A stretch of DNA of 64,000 nucleotides, taken from contig NZ_CP031946.1 of the NCBI RefSeq assembly GCF_003443535.1, positions 124,001 through 188,000 on the forward strand, written 5' to 3'. The notes beneath the pieces were generated by a model. It saw nothing but the letters and a program-made list of their open reading frames with translations, ran no database searches and was not told the origin of the DNA. The position numbers were made by a program, and so were the translations under genes. Below, in pieces: positions 17,280-25,669 of this stretch (position 1 is its first letter; each line of letters starts with the position of its first letter). The DNA is from Ruegeria sp. AD91A. Its GTDB lineage: Bacteria > Pseudomonadota > Alphaproteobacteria > Rhodobacterales > Rhodobacteraceae.

Positions 17280-18277
17280 AGCGGATCTTTGACACCCAGT
17301 TGATCGGACCATTTGCAGCAATGGTGATCGTCGCATTGATCGTGGCACTTACGACGGAACGCTTCCTGAACCCGGGTAACCTTTCAAACCTGTCCCTACA
17401 GGTAAGCATCGTGGCCTTGATCGCAATCGGGTCTACTATCGTGATCTTCGCTGCGGGCATCGATCTGAGTTCCGGGTCTATGGTGGCGTTGCTGACCATG
17501 ATCCTTGCGCAGATGTTGAAATTTGTTGGCATTCCATTGGTACTGGCATTGCCACTCATTCTTCTCATGGGCGGATTGCTTGGTCTGTTCATTGGGCTGA
17601 TAACAGCCTACGGGCGTATCCCGTCTTTCATCACAACATTGGCAGCGTTGATTGCCTTCAGGGGCCTTGCGCTGACCTTCAACAATGGATCGCCGATCTT
17701 TTCGCTGGATCCGGCGCTGGAGCCAATATTTTACGGCAAGCTGTTCGGCGTTCCGATGCCTTTCTTCTACCTCGTGTTCTTCTACGTCCTTGCCGCGTTC
17801 ACTATGAACTTCACGAAACTCGGCCGTGAGATCTATGCCGTGGGTGGCAACCCAGCCGCTGCCGTTCTGACGGGCATCAACGTACGTAAAGTTCAGACGA
17901 CGACATTTGTCATCGCAGGTTTCATGACTGCGGTTGGTGCGATCCTGATGTCAGCGCGCCTCAACTCTGGTTCACCCAACTATGGCCAGACGCTGGAACT
18001 GCAGGCCATTGCCGCTGCTGTAGTTGGCGGAGCCAGCCTTGCAGGCGGCCGCGGCAACATCCTCGCCACGCTGATGGGGGCGATGACAATCGTTATCGTC
18101 CAGAATGGTTTGAACCTGAACGCTGCGCCATCTTCGGTTCAGAACATCGTGCTGGGCCTGATCATTCTGTTGGCCGTCGGCATAGACATGTGGCGCGCGG
18201 AAATTTCGGGCTTGATGGGTCGAATGTTCGGTCGCCCTTCATCGCAGCAGTCATCTAACGTTAAGAAGGAGGCCTGA
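17276..18277 (+). CDS. Second ribose-type ABC transporter permease (RbsC-like)
   Basis: This 333-residue membrane protein carries the RbsC hallmarks: GIDLSSGSMVALLT near residue 65, a loop GREIYAVGGNPAAAVLTGI near 185, and LELQAIAAAVVGGASLAGG near 240. About 9 hydrophobic segments are visible. AAGGAGG lies before its ATG. It completes the three-gene importer; the SDR gene starts two bases after its stop region. Confidence 0.92.
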   Translation: MKRIFDTQLIGPFAAMVIVALIVALTTERFLNPGNLSNLSLQVSIVALIAIGSTIVIFAAGIDLSSGSMVALLTMILAQMLKFVGIPLVLALPLILLMGGLLGLFIGLITAYGRIPSFITTLAALIAFRGLALTFNNGSPIFSLDPALEPIFYGKLFGVPMPFFYLVFFYVLAAFTMNFTKLGREIYAVGGNPAAAVLTGINVRKVQTTTFVIAGFMTAVGAILMSARLNSGSPNYGQTLELQAIAAAVVGGASLAGGRGNILATLMGAMTIVIVQNGLNLNAAPSSVQNIVLGLIILLAVGIDMWRAEISGLMGRMFGRPSSQQSSNVKKEA

Positions 18278-18278
18278 G

Positions 18279-19067
18279 ATGGATCTGGGGCTCAAAAATA
18301 AGCTGGTTCTGGTGACTGGCTCAGGTTCCGGCATCGGCAAAGCCACTGCCCGGGTCTACCTGGAAGAGGGCGCGCGGGTCATCGTGCATGGCCTGACCGA
18401 GGCGGAAGTGTCCGACTGCGTCGACGACCTATCATCTTTGGGCGACGTTGAGGGCATTGCGGCCGACCTAACCAAGACCCCAGATGCAGAAACACTAGCG
18501 GATTTTGCGCGAGCTCGCGGTGCCGTAGACGTTCTGGTGAATAATGTCGGCATCTTTTCGGTTAAGCCGTTTGAGGATCTCACGGATGACGACTGGATGC
18601 ATTACTTCAACATCAATGTCCTGTCCGCCGTTCGGATGAGCCGAATTTTCCTGCCTGACATGCTTGGCCGGGATAAGGGATCTATCATCAACATGGCCAG
18701 CGAAGCGGCAGTGAAACCACTACCTCAGATGGTGCACTATTCTGTCACTAAAACTGCCATGTTAGGTCTAACACGCGGCATGGCAGAATTGACAAAGGGG
18801 ACAAAAGTCCGGGTTAACTCGATCCTGCCTGGTCCAACCTGGACCGAAGGTGTCGAAGCCTATTTTGACGGCCTCGCCGATCAAAAGGGTGAGCCGCTCG
18901 ACGCGATCGTAGACAATTACTTCAAATCAGATGAGCCCACATCGCTCATACAACGCTTTGTCCAACCAGACGAAGTCGCCCGCATGATCGTCACGATCTC
19001 TGCAAGCACAGCCTCCAATGGTTCTGCGCATCGGATCGAAGGCGGCATCGTTCGCAATATTCTTTAA
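18279..19067 (+). CDS. Short-chain dehydrogenase/reductase (classical SDR)
   Basis: This 262-residue NAD(P)-dependent oxidoreductase has TGSGSGIGKA at residues 14-23, NNVGIF near 88 and catalytic YSVTK near 155. The C-terminus (SASTASNGSAHRIEGG) is typical of 3-oxoacyl-reductase-like sugar dehydrogenases. It probably oxidises or reduces a hydroxyl of the imported sugar or its keto acid. The substrate is not readable. It is the first catabolic gene after the transporter. Confidence 0.85.
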   Translation: MDLGLKNKLVLVTGSGSGIGKATARVYLEEGARVIVHGLTEAEVSDCVDDLSSLGDVEGIAADLTKTPDAETLADFARARGAVDVLVNNVGIFSVKPFEDLTDDDWMHYFNINVLSAVRMSRIFLPDMLGRDKGSIINMASEAAVKPLPQMVHYSVTKTAMLGLTRGMAELTKGTKVRVNSILPGPTWTEGVEAYFDGLADQKGEPLDAIVDNYFKSDEPTSLIQRFVQPDEVARMIVTISASTASNGSAHRIEGGIVRNIL

Positions 19068-19089
19068 CTGCTAACTGGAGGAGCCTGCT

Positions 19090-19584
19090 ATGGCCGCTCT
19101 TACTTTCTCTCACATTGGCATCACAGTTCCCGACCTGGAAAAAGCCGTGGAGTTTTATTCCAAAGCATTCGGCCTGTACGTGCTGATGGAACCAACTGAA
19201 ATCCTGCATGACGAAAGCGCCATCGGTCAGATGTGCGACGATGTGTTTGGGGAAGGTTGGGGAAGCTTCCGTATCGCGCACTTGTCAATGGGCGACGGTG
19301 TTGGCATCGAATTGTTTGAGTTCCCGAAGACCGTCGAAGAAGAACGCCCGTTTGAATATTGGCGGCGTGGCTTGTTTCATTTCTGCGTACAGGACGAGGA
19401 TCTGGAAGGTCGCATCAAGGTTATCGAAGACCTGGGCGGACGCCAGCGCATGAGCCAAGTGCGCAAGTATTACCCAGGTGAAAAGCCTTATCGCATGGTC
19501 TATATGGAAGACCCGTTTGGCAACATCTTCGAGCTCTACAGCCACTCGTACGAATTGACCTATTCGGCGGGTGCTTATGACTGA
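19090..19584 (+). CDS. VOC/glyoxalase-fold metalloenzyme
   Basis: This 164-residue protein has two glyoxalase-type repeats: FSHIGITVPDLEKAVEFYSK (His metal ligand) and GIELFEF in the first, then LFHFCVQDEDLEG and DPFGNIFELYSHSY in the second. VOC proteins include glyoxalase I, epimerases and dioxygenases. With a methylglyoxal synthase gene in the same operon, a lactoylglutathione-lyase-like role is possible, but an isomerase acting on a keto sugar acid fits as well. It overlaps the next gene by eight bases. Confidence 0.75.
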   Translation: MAALTFSHIGITVPDLEKAVEFYSKAFGLYVLMEPTEILHDESAIGQMCDDVFGEGWGSFRIAHLSMGDGVGIELFEFPKTVEEERPFEYWRRGLFHFCVQDEDLEGRIKVIEDLGGRQRMSQVRKYYPGEKPYRMVYMEDPFGNIFELYSHSYELTYSAGAYD

Positions 19585-20608
19585 TCGCGTCGACTTTCCC
19601 CCCAGAACGGACAAACCCAAGGTTGTGATAACCGATTACGACTTTGGTGATGTTGCCGTTGAGACGGAAATCCTGGAAGCCGCAGGAGCCGAGGTGATCG
19701 CGCTTCAGGCCAAGCGCCAGGAAGACCTGTTTGATCTCGCGCCGCATTGCGCAGCGATGATGAACCAATATGCCCGGATCGGGAAGGAAACGATTACGCG
19801 GATGCGGAACTGCGAGGTCATCGCGCGTTATGGCGTAGGCGTAGATATCGTGGATGTCGGCACAGCAACGGAACAAGGCATCCTCGTTACCAACGTGCAA
19901 AACTATTGCACCGAGGAAGTTGCCGATCACGCGATTGCCCTTTGGCTGACCTTGGCGCGCAAGTTGCCCGACTATGATCGGGCCACTCATGCAGGGGTCT
20001 GGCAGTGGCAAAGCGGGCAGCCGGTCTATCGGTTGCGTGGGCGGACGATGGGTGTCGTCTCGCTGGGAAAAATAGGGCAAGCCATCGTAGCGCGGGCGCA
20101 ATCTTTCGGAGTTACGGTCATCGCCTACGATCCGTATTTGCCAAGAGAAGTCGCGGCAAAGATTGGGGTCGAGCTGGTGAGCAAGCCTGAATTGCTGGCA
20201 AGGTCCGACTATATCCTGATGCAGGCGCCGATGACTCCGAACACGCATCACTTTTTGTCGGATGCCGAATTCTCGGTCATGAAACCCGGTGCGATACTCG
20301 TGAACACTGGACGCGGACCAACGGTCGACAACAAAGCCCTGTTCCGGGCGCTGACCGAAGGCCATCTGGCTGCTGCAGGGCTCGACGACCCCGAAGAAGA
20401 GCCAGCCAAGCGCGCCAACTGGACGCCTGATGACAACCCGTTGTTCACACTGCCCAACGTCCTCGTAACACCACATGCCGCCTACTATTCCGAGGAATCA
20501 ATACACGCAGCGCGGGTTACCGCGGCTACGCAAGTGGCCAAGGTCCTGACAGGACAAAATCCCGACTACACAGTCAATGCCGACGCATTGGCCGTATCTA
20601 CCGCATAA
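19577..20608 (+). CDS. D-isomer-specific 2-hydroxyacid dehydrogenase
   Basis: This 343-residue enzyme interconverts a 2-keto acid and a D-2-hydroxy acid with NAD(P)H. It shows the nucleotide-binding segment MGVVSLGKIGQAIVARA near residue 155, the catalytic Arg in NTGRGPTVDN, the Glu in DDPEEEP and the His in TPHAAYYSEES. The family also contains C-terminal-binding-protein-like members, which it resembles. I prefer ATG 19577 over GTG 19571. Its start overlaps the VOC stop, which indicates coupling. Confidence 0.87.
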   Translation: MTDRVDFPPRTDKPKVVITDYDFGDVAVETEILEAAGAEVIALQAKRQEDLFDLAPHCAAMMNQYARIGKETITRMRNCEVIARYGVGVDIVDVGTATEQGILVTNVQNYCTEEVADHAIALWLTLARKLPDYDRATHAGVWQWQSGQPVYRLRGRTMGVVSLGKIGQAIVARAQSFGVTVIAYDPYLPREVAAKIGVELVSKPELLARSDYILMQAPMTPNTHHFLSDAEFSVMKPGAILVNTGRGPTVDNKALFRALTEGHLAAAGLDDPEEEPAKRANWTPDDNPLFTLPNVLVTPHAAYYSEESIHAARVTAATQVAKVLTGQNPDYTVNADALAVSTA

Positions 20609-20620
20609 CAGGAGACAAGA

Positions 20621-21310
20621 ATGCCAGACGTCAGCACGGACCTCAGGGTTTTCAATGATTTTGAAAGAAACCCGGAACTTCTCAAAAAATTCGACAAGGT
20701 GTTGGAGGCGTACTCTGCCGCTGCCATTTTTGCGGATGTGCAGTACCGAACAGGCGTGATGGACAGCGCCATCAAACCCGCCTTCCGCGCCAAGGTGACA
20801 GGCCAGGCCGTGACGGTTCAGCTTTCAAAAGGCGACCTGGTCGACCCATTGCGAGCGCTTGAAATGGGACAACCCGGGGACGTGATCGTTGTGGACGCGG
20901 GTGGAGATCGTCAAACGTCGGTCTGCGGCGGTTTGATGGGTGGTCTGGCCAAGAACCGTGGCATTCGCGGTATGATCGTCGATGGCACTGGGCGCGACAC
21001 AGATGAGTTGGAAGACATCAACTGGCCAATCTGGACGCGCGCGATCACGCCGCGCGGAACGCACACGATGTTCTCGGAACGTAAAGAAGAACTTTCGATT
21101 AATGTGCCCATTGCCTGTGGGGGCGTCGTCGTAAACCCCGGAGATTTCATCGTAGCTGATCTTATGGGCGTCGTTGTGGTTCCACAGGAAATTGCCGAAG
21201 AAACCGTGCGCCTTGCTCAAGAGCAGGCTGACCGTGAAGAGGAAACCCGTAAATGGGTGGCCCAAGGCAAAACCGTTGAGGATCTGCTGAATGAATTCGG
21301 TCGCATCTGA
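20621..21310 (+). CDS. RraA-like protein (HMG/CHA-aldolase family)
   Basis: This 229-residue protein carries the RraA core GGLMGGLAKNRGIRGMIVDG followed by TGRDTDEL, with the Gly-rich loop and the Arg-Asp that bind metal and pyruvate in 4-hydroxy-4-methyl-2-oxoglutarate aldolases. In catabolic operons such proteins are usually pyruvate-releasing aldolases or decarboxylases rather than RNase E regulators. The position next to dgoK and dgoA suggests a second carbon-carbon cleavage or a decarboxylation step. Confidence 0.8.
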   Translation: MPDVSTDLRVFNDFERNPELLKKFDKVLEAYSAAAIFADVQYRTGVMDSAIKPAFRAKVTGQAVTVQLSKGDLVDPLRALEMGQPGDVIVVDAGGDRQTSVCGGLMGGLAKNRGIRGMIVDGTGRDTDELEDINWPIWTRAITPRGTHTMFSERKEELSINVPIACGGVVVNPGDFIVADLMGVVVVPQEIAEETVRLAQEQADREEETRKWVAQGKTVEDLLNEFGRI

Positions 21311-22211
21311 GCCAGCGCTGATCGGCGTAGATTGGGGCACGACATCGTTCCGTGCATTTCTCATCGGTGCGGAGGGCGAGGTGATCGATGGGGTCTCGTC
21401 GCCTGAAGGCATCATGCAGGTTGCGGGGCAAACCTTTGACGCGGTCCTTGATCGTCTCATCGGCCCTTGGGTCTCCAACACTAACCTGCCGATCCTGGCA
21501 TCCGGCATGATAACCAGCCGCAATGGCTGGGTCGAAACGCAATATGCCGAAATGCCGCTGGGTGCTGGCGGTCTGGCGCGGGCGTTGGTCCCCCACGAAG
21601 CGGCCAACGGAGCGCGCATTCACTTTGTGACTGGTGCGTCGACAGAACATGCCGGAGGACCCGACGTAATGCGCGGCGAGGAGACCCAGATTATCGGGGC
21701 ATCTTCGCTCGGTTTAAGCGAAGGTATGTTCGTGATGCCGGGAACGCACAGCAAATGGGTTCAAGTTGCGGATGGGAAGATCGTGGATTTCTCGACCTAC
21801 ATGACAGGTGAGATCTTTTCGGCGCTGAAAGAACACACGATCCTTGGCACCTTGATGAAAGAGGACGCCTTCAGCGAAGACGCCTTCGTGATGGGCGTCA
21901 AGGCGGGCCTCAGTGGTGAGTCGAACCTGCTGCACAGCCTGTTTCACGTTCGGACGCTTCCTCTCATGGGTAAAATCCCAAAGGTTGCCACGGCCGACTA
22001 CTTGTCGGGCTTGTTGATCGGGACCGAGGTTGCTGCCGCGACCGGCGCATTAGAAGACGTCGGCACGATCACTGTTGTTGGACGAAGTGATTTGTCTGAC
22101 CGATACGAAATAGCGCTTCGAACTGCTGGTTTCGACAGCCGTCGCGCGCCTGACGATATTGTCGCGAAAGGGCATTTTCTGATTGCTCGCGCTGCGGGGT
22201 TGGTTGGATGA
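21291..22211 (+). CDS. dgoK: 2-dehydro-3-deoxygalactonokinase
   Basis: This 306-residue kinase phosphorylates 2-keto-3-deoxygalactonate at O6 with ATP. It begins with the ASKHA-type phosphate loop IGVDWGTTSFRAFLI and contains MLPGTHSKWVQ-like (here VMPGTHSKWVQV) and FSTYMTGEIFSAL segments that are typical of DgoK. The length is normal. It overlaps the RraA-like gene by 20 bases and dgoA by four, so the three are co-translated. DgoK and DgoA together form the lower De Ley-Doudoroff pathway. Confidence 0.92.
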   Translation: MNSVASEPALIGVDWGTTSFRAFLIGAEGEVIDGVSSPEGIMQVAGQTFDAVLDRLIGPWVSNTNLPILASGMITSRNGWVETQYAEMPLGAGGLARALVPHEAANGARIHFVTGASTEHAGGPDVMRGEETQIIGASSLGLSEGMFVMPGTHSKWVQVADGKIVDFSTYMTGEIFSALKEHTILGTLMKEDAFSEDAFVMGVKAGLSGESNLLHSLFHVRTLPLMGKIPKVATADYLSGLLIGTEVAAATGALEDVGTITVVGRSDLSDRYEIALRTAGFDSRRAPDDIVAKGHFLIARAAGLVG

Positions 22212-22834
22212 TTGACCTCACCGCAGCTCTTGCCGAGAACCCGCTAATTGCGATTTTGCGGGGGCTGGCACCAGAAAATGCGCGCCCGGTGTCTGATGTA
22301 CTCTTCGATGCCGGGTTTCGGATAATCGAAGTGCCGCTCAACTCACCGGACCCGCTGGAATCGATAGGGCAGATCGCCGTGAAACATGGCGCTCAGACCA
22401 TCGTCGGCGCTGGCACAGTGTTGACTGTGGATCAGGTCGCGGCGGTTGCTGATGCAGGCGGGCGTATCATCGTGTCGCCCAATATGAACCCGGACGTCGG
22501 GCGCGCGGCTGTCGCTCGGGATCTTTATTGGTGTCCAGGAGTCATGACCCCCTCCGAGGCCTTTACGGCGTTGGATATCGGAGCATCGGTCCTCAAATTC
22601 TTTCCGGCGGAAATGGTGTCGCCAGCTGCCATTTCTGCCATGCGCGCCGTATTGCCTGCAGACGCAGTCGTCGCTGCGGTAGGGGGCATAACGCCGGATA
22701 CGATGGCGCCGTATCATGCCGCGGGTGTAGATGGATATGGGCTGGGATCCGCACTGTTCAAACCGAGCTATACATTGGATGATATCGGCAGGCGCGCGCG
22801 CGCCTTCACCAGTGTATTGGAGGAACTTGGATGA
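22208..22834 (+). CDS. dgoA: 2-dehydro-3-deoxy-6-phosphogalactonate aldolase
   Basis: This 208-residue class I aldolase of the KDPG/KDPGal family splits KDPGal into pyruvate and glyceraldehyde 3-phosphate. It shows AILRGLAPENA with the active-site Arg at the N-terminus, GAGTVLTVDQV, and the Schiff-base Lys in LKFFPAEMVSP. The C-terminal AVGGITPDTMAPYHAAGVDG binds phosphate. The start overlaps the dgoK stop and its stop overlaps the next SDR. Confidence 0.92.
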   Translation: MIDLTAALAENPLIAILRGLAPENARPVSDVLFDAGFRIIEVPLNSPDPLESIGQIAVKHGAQTIVGAGTVLTVDQVAAVADAGGRIIVSPNMNPDVGRAAVARDLYWCPGVMTPSEAFTALDIGASVLKFFPAEMVSPAAISAMRAVLPADAVVAAVGGITPDTMAPYHAAGVDGYGLGSALFKPSYTLDDIGRRARAFTSVLEELG

Positions 22835-23532
22835 AACAGGCCTTTGTAACGGGCGGTACGCGAGGGATTGGTGCGGGTGTTGCACGGTCGTTGGCAGACG
22901 CAGGTTGGTCCGTCATTGCCGCATCCGCCTCCCAATCCGAATTGGATGCATTCGAGCCTCGGGACGGGTTAAAGGTGCAGCTCTTGGATGTCACCGACCA
23001 GACGTCCATCAATGATGTATTCGGCGAACTCACGGGTCTCGATGCCTTGGTGAACTGCGCAGGTATTCTTTTGCGTGGCGAAGAATATGACATCGACGTC
23101 TTCGCCAAGGTGCTCGATGTGAATCTGACTGGCACCATGCGCTGCTGTCTTGCCGCGCATCCATTGTTGGCTGAAGCGAGTGGGGCCATCGTCAACACCG
23201 CCTCTATGCTCAGTACCTTTGGTGGGCCTTTGGTTCCGGCGTATTCCGCTTCTAAGGGCGGCGTGGCACAGTTGACCAAGGCGCTCGCAGGTCGCTGGGC
23301 CGAAGACGGTATCCGGGTCAACGCCATCGCGCCGGGTTGGATTGAGACAGAGATGACCCAGGGCCTCCGGGAAGACCCTGAACGTACAGCGGGGATCATG
23401 GCGCGCACGCCAATGAAGCGCTGGGGGAAACCCGAAGAAGTCGGTGCGCTTGTGCAATGGCTTTTGAGTGAAAACGCCAGTTTTGTGACCGGATCGATCT
23501 ATCCGGTCGACGGCGGCTATCTCGCTATGTGA
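22831..23532 (+). CDS. Second short-chain dehydrogenase/reductase of the operon
   Basis: This 233-residue classical SDR has TGGTRGIGAGVA at residues 7-18, NCAGI near 75 and YSASK near 140, then PGWIETEMT. It resembles sugar and aldonate dehydrogenases and 3-ketoacyl reductases. Coupling to dgoA by a four-base overlap indicates the same pathway. It may supply the sugar-to-lactone oxidation ahead of the SMP-30 lactonase. The substrate is inferred only. Confidence 0.85.
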   Translation: MKQAFVTGGTRGIGAGVARSLADAGWSVIAASASQSELDAFEPRDGLKVQLLDVTDQTSINDVFGELTGLDALVNCAGILLRGEEYDIDVFAKVLDVNLTGTMRCCLAAHPLLAEASGAIVNTASMLSTFGGPLVPAYSASKGGVAQLTKALAGRWAEDGIRVNAIAPGWIETEMTQGLREDPERTAGIMARTPMKRWGKPEEVGALVQWLLSENASFVTGSIYPVDGGYLAM

Positions 23533-23541
23533 GGAAAATCT

Positions 23542-24060
23542 ATGAATGACGATGACACCGCCCGAATGCCATATCAATTGCCATTCCCCAAGGATGCGCA
23601 AGACGAGATCGTGATCCCGAATGCCATGAGTGAGGACGACAGACTGTGGGTTCCGCAGGCAGAGAACGTCTGGTTCCGACCGCTCTGCCTGAACCGCTCG
23701 CAAGGTTATTGGATGAACCTTCTCAAAGTACGCAAAGCTGGTGTTCTTTCGCGGCACCGCCATCCACAGCCAGTCCACGGCTTCGTCCTGAAAGGGCGCT
23801 GGCATTATCTGGAACATGATTGGGTTGCGGAAGAAGGGGGATATGTCTTTGAGCCGCCGGGTGAGACTCATACCTTGGTCGTTCCCGACGATGTCGAAGA
23901 GATGGTAACCTATTTCCAGGTCAATGGCGTGATGTGCTATGTTGATCCGTGGGGCGAGGTTACTGGCTACGAAGATGTCTTTACCAAGATTGATCTGTGC
24001 CGAAAACACTTCGCGGAAATCGGTCTTGGAGAAGATTACGTTGAACAGTTCATCCGGTGA
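23542..24060 (+). CDS. Cupin-domain protein (2,4'-dihydroxyacetophenone-dioxygenase-like family)
   Basis: This 172-residue single cupin has metal-ligand pattern [15 protein letters not shown] in motif 1 and [10 protein letters not shown] in motif 2, and the C-terminal [17 protein letters not shown] segment of dihydroxyacetophenone-dioxygenase-like cupins. In a sugar-acid operon an isomerase or a lyase-type role is just as plausible as oxygenation. The last 20 bases of the gene overlap the start of mgsA. Confidence 0.7.
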   Translation: MNDDDTARMPYQLPFPKDAQDEIVIPNAMSEDDRLWVPQAENVWFRPLCLNRSQGYWMNLLKVRKAGVLSRHRHPQPVHGFVLKGRWHYLEHDWVAEEGGYVFEPPGETHTLVVPDDVEEMVTYFQVNGVMCYVDPWGEVTGYEDVFTKIDLCRKHFAEIGLGEDYVEQFIR

Positions 24061-24454
24061 TGCGCCGCGTTTCGCCCTCGTAGCCCATGATGCGCGAAAG
24101 GACGAAATCGTTGAATGGGTGGGTCTGCAATTGGCCCGCCTGTCCAGAGTACAAATCTTTTCGACAGGGACCACCGGCAGCCGCATTAAGCAAGCCTATC
24201 CACAACTGGATGTGACCTGCCTGAAAAGCGGACCACTCGGAGGCGACCAACAGATCGGCGCTATGATCTGCGAAGAGAAACTGGATGCATTGATTTTCTT
24301 TGTCGACCCTCTCTCACCCATGCCACATGACGTCGACGTTAAGGCTCTGACCCGTCTCGCAACGGTATATGATCTGCCAATGGCATGTTCGCGCTCAACT
24401 GCGGATCTGATCGTCAAGGGGCTGATTGACGAGGATGAAAACGCGCCTGCGTGA
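24041..24454 (+). CDS. mgsA: Methylglyoxal synthase
   Basis: This 137-residue protein matches methylglyoxal synthase closely. All expected catalytic residues are visible: His-Asp in ALVAHDARK, Asp in [11 protein letters not shown], and Asp, His and Asp in [18 protein letters not shown]. The enzyme converts dihydroxyacetone phosphate to methylglyoxal and phosphate. The frame is open from 23939. I take TTG 24041 as start, with GGAGAAG 6 bases upstream, because it gives the normal length. Its presence at the end of a dgoKA operon is unusual. It may make a bypass to lactate, or act on a related phospho-sugar. Confidence 0.85.
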   Translation: MNSSSGDAPRFALVAHDARKDEIVEWVGLQLARLSRVQIFSTGTTGSRIKQAYPQLDVTCLKSGPLGGDQQIGAMICEEKLDALIFFVDPLSPMPHDVDVKALTRLATVYDLPMACSRSTADLIVKGLIDEDENAPA

Positions 24455-24478
24455 TACGCCACGCGCCGCAAGCGCCGA

Positions 24479-25624
24479 TCAGCTGGTTCTCAGAAGGTGC
24501 TCTGCCAGACTGCCGAGGTTTTCGCTACCAAGCTGGCTCATGTTGGCCTCAATGTCAGCTTTCAGGATGTGAACGAGATGGTCGATCCCTCGTGCTCCGA
24601 ACGCTGCAACAGCATATTGAAAGGCGCGCCCGACCATGACGAAATCTGCACCTTTCGCCAGGGCACGCATGATGTCCAATCCCCAGGCAACGCCAGAGTC
24701 GTAGATCAGTGGCACATCTATACCGACCGCCTCGCGGATGTTGGGGAGTTGGTCAATCACGGCGGGCCCGGCTTCGAATTGACGCCCGGAGTGGTTTGAG
24801 ACCCAGATGCAATCCACGCCTTCGGCCACCATTTTTTGCGCGTCCTCCGGCCGCAGGACACCCTTGACGATCAGGTGGCCCTCCCATTCCTGCCGCAGTT
24901 CGCGCAGGTAGTCCCAATCTGGAATCCCACGGATCAGAGCGCCTGCATGAGTAAAGCTTTCTCGCCCACGCGCGGGGACGTAATCGTCAAAGAACCGCAT
25001 ACGTGGCATGATGCCCTCGCGCAGATGCGCAAGACACCAGGCGGGTCGTGACGCCATTTCTGTCAGCGTGCGCAGGTCAGCTTTTGGAGGCACGGTCAAG
25101 TTGGCGCGGCGTTGTCGTTCGCGCCGGCTTTCTTCTGGTACGTCCACCGTGATGATCAGCGTATGAAATCCCGCTGCCTTAATCCTCGGCAGCATGGCGC
25201 GACGCAGATCGCCGGAGTTCACCGGGTAATGCTGAAACCATCCGTTTTTTCCAATGTAAGGTGCCACATCCTCCGGTGAAGCAACCGCCACGCTGGACAA
25301 CGAAAACGGAATATTGTGAGCAACCGCAGCCTTTGCAAGCATCCGCTCTGCTCCTGCCCACATCAGGCCGGACATACCTACCGGTGCTATCCCGAATGGC
25401 AGATCGTAAGTTCTACCCATCAATGTAGTCTGTAGGTCGGCCTTTGTTCGGCCGCATAGTACACGCGGCATGAATCCGATGGCGTCAAGTGCGTCCCGGT
25501 TGACCTTCAACCCCAGCTCCCGGCCGGTCGCGCTGTCGAGGTATTCGAAGGCAAACTTCGGAATGCGCTTTTGTGCGGTTTTCCGAAGGTCTTCTATCGA
25601 CGGGTGGGAAAGGTCCAGATCCAT
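24479..25624 (-). CDS. FMN-dependent alpha-hydroxyacid dehydrogenase (lactate dehydrogenase-like)
   Basis: This 381-residue TIM-barrel flavoenzyme oxidises L-2-hydroxy acids such as lactate or glycolate to keto acids. It has the FMN-binding ...LPFGIAPVGMSGLMW, ITVDVPEESRRER and the active-site signature WVSNHSGRQF (His and Arg), then GVAWGLDIMRAL and ADFVMVGRAFQY. It is the last gene of the leftward TRAP operon, 45 bp behind the large permease, so the TRAP ligand may be a hydroxy acid. It converges on mgsA. Confidence 0.88.
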   Translation of the reverse strand: MDLDLSHPSIEDLRKTAQKRIPKFAFEYLDSATGRELGLKVNRDALDAIGFMPRVLCGRTKADLQTTLMGRTYDLPFGIAPVGMSGLMWAGAERMLAKAAVAHNIPFSLSSVAVASPEDVAPYIGKNGWFQHYPVNSGDLRRAMLPRIKAAGFHTLIITVDVPEESRRERQRRANLTVPPKADLRTLTEMASRPAWCLAHLREGIMPRMRFFDDYVPARGRESFTHAGALIRGIPDWDYLRELRQEWEGHLIVKGVLRPEDAQKMVAEGVDCIWVSNHSGRQFEAGPAVIDQLPNIREAVGIDVPLIYDSGVAWGLDIMRALAKGADFVMVGRAFQYAVAAFGARGIDHLVHILKADIEANMSQLGSENLGSLAEHLLRTS

Positions 25625-25669
25625 CCGGGTCCTCTGTTCTTTGTCTAACGTTTGAAGCTCCTCAGTCGG

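Noticed and set aside
19421..20476. 351-codon minus frame
   Set aside because: Antisense to the hydroxyacid dehydrogenase with intact catalytic residues.
22969..24186. 405-codon minus frame
   Set aside because: Antisense to the SDR, cupin and mgsA genes, all with firm motifs and coupled starts.
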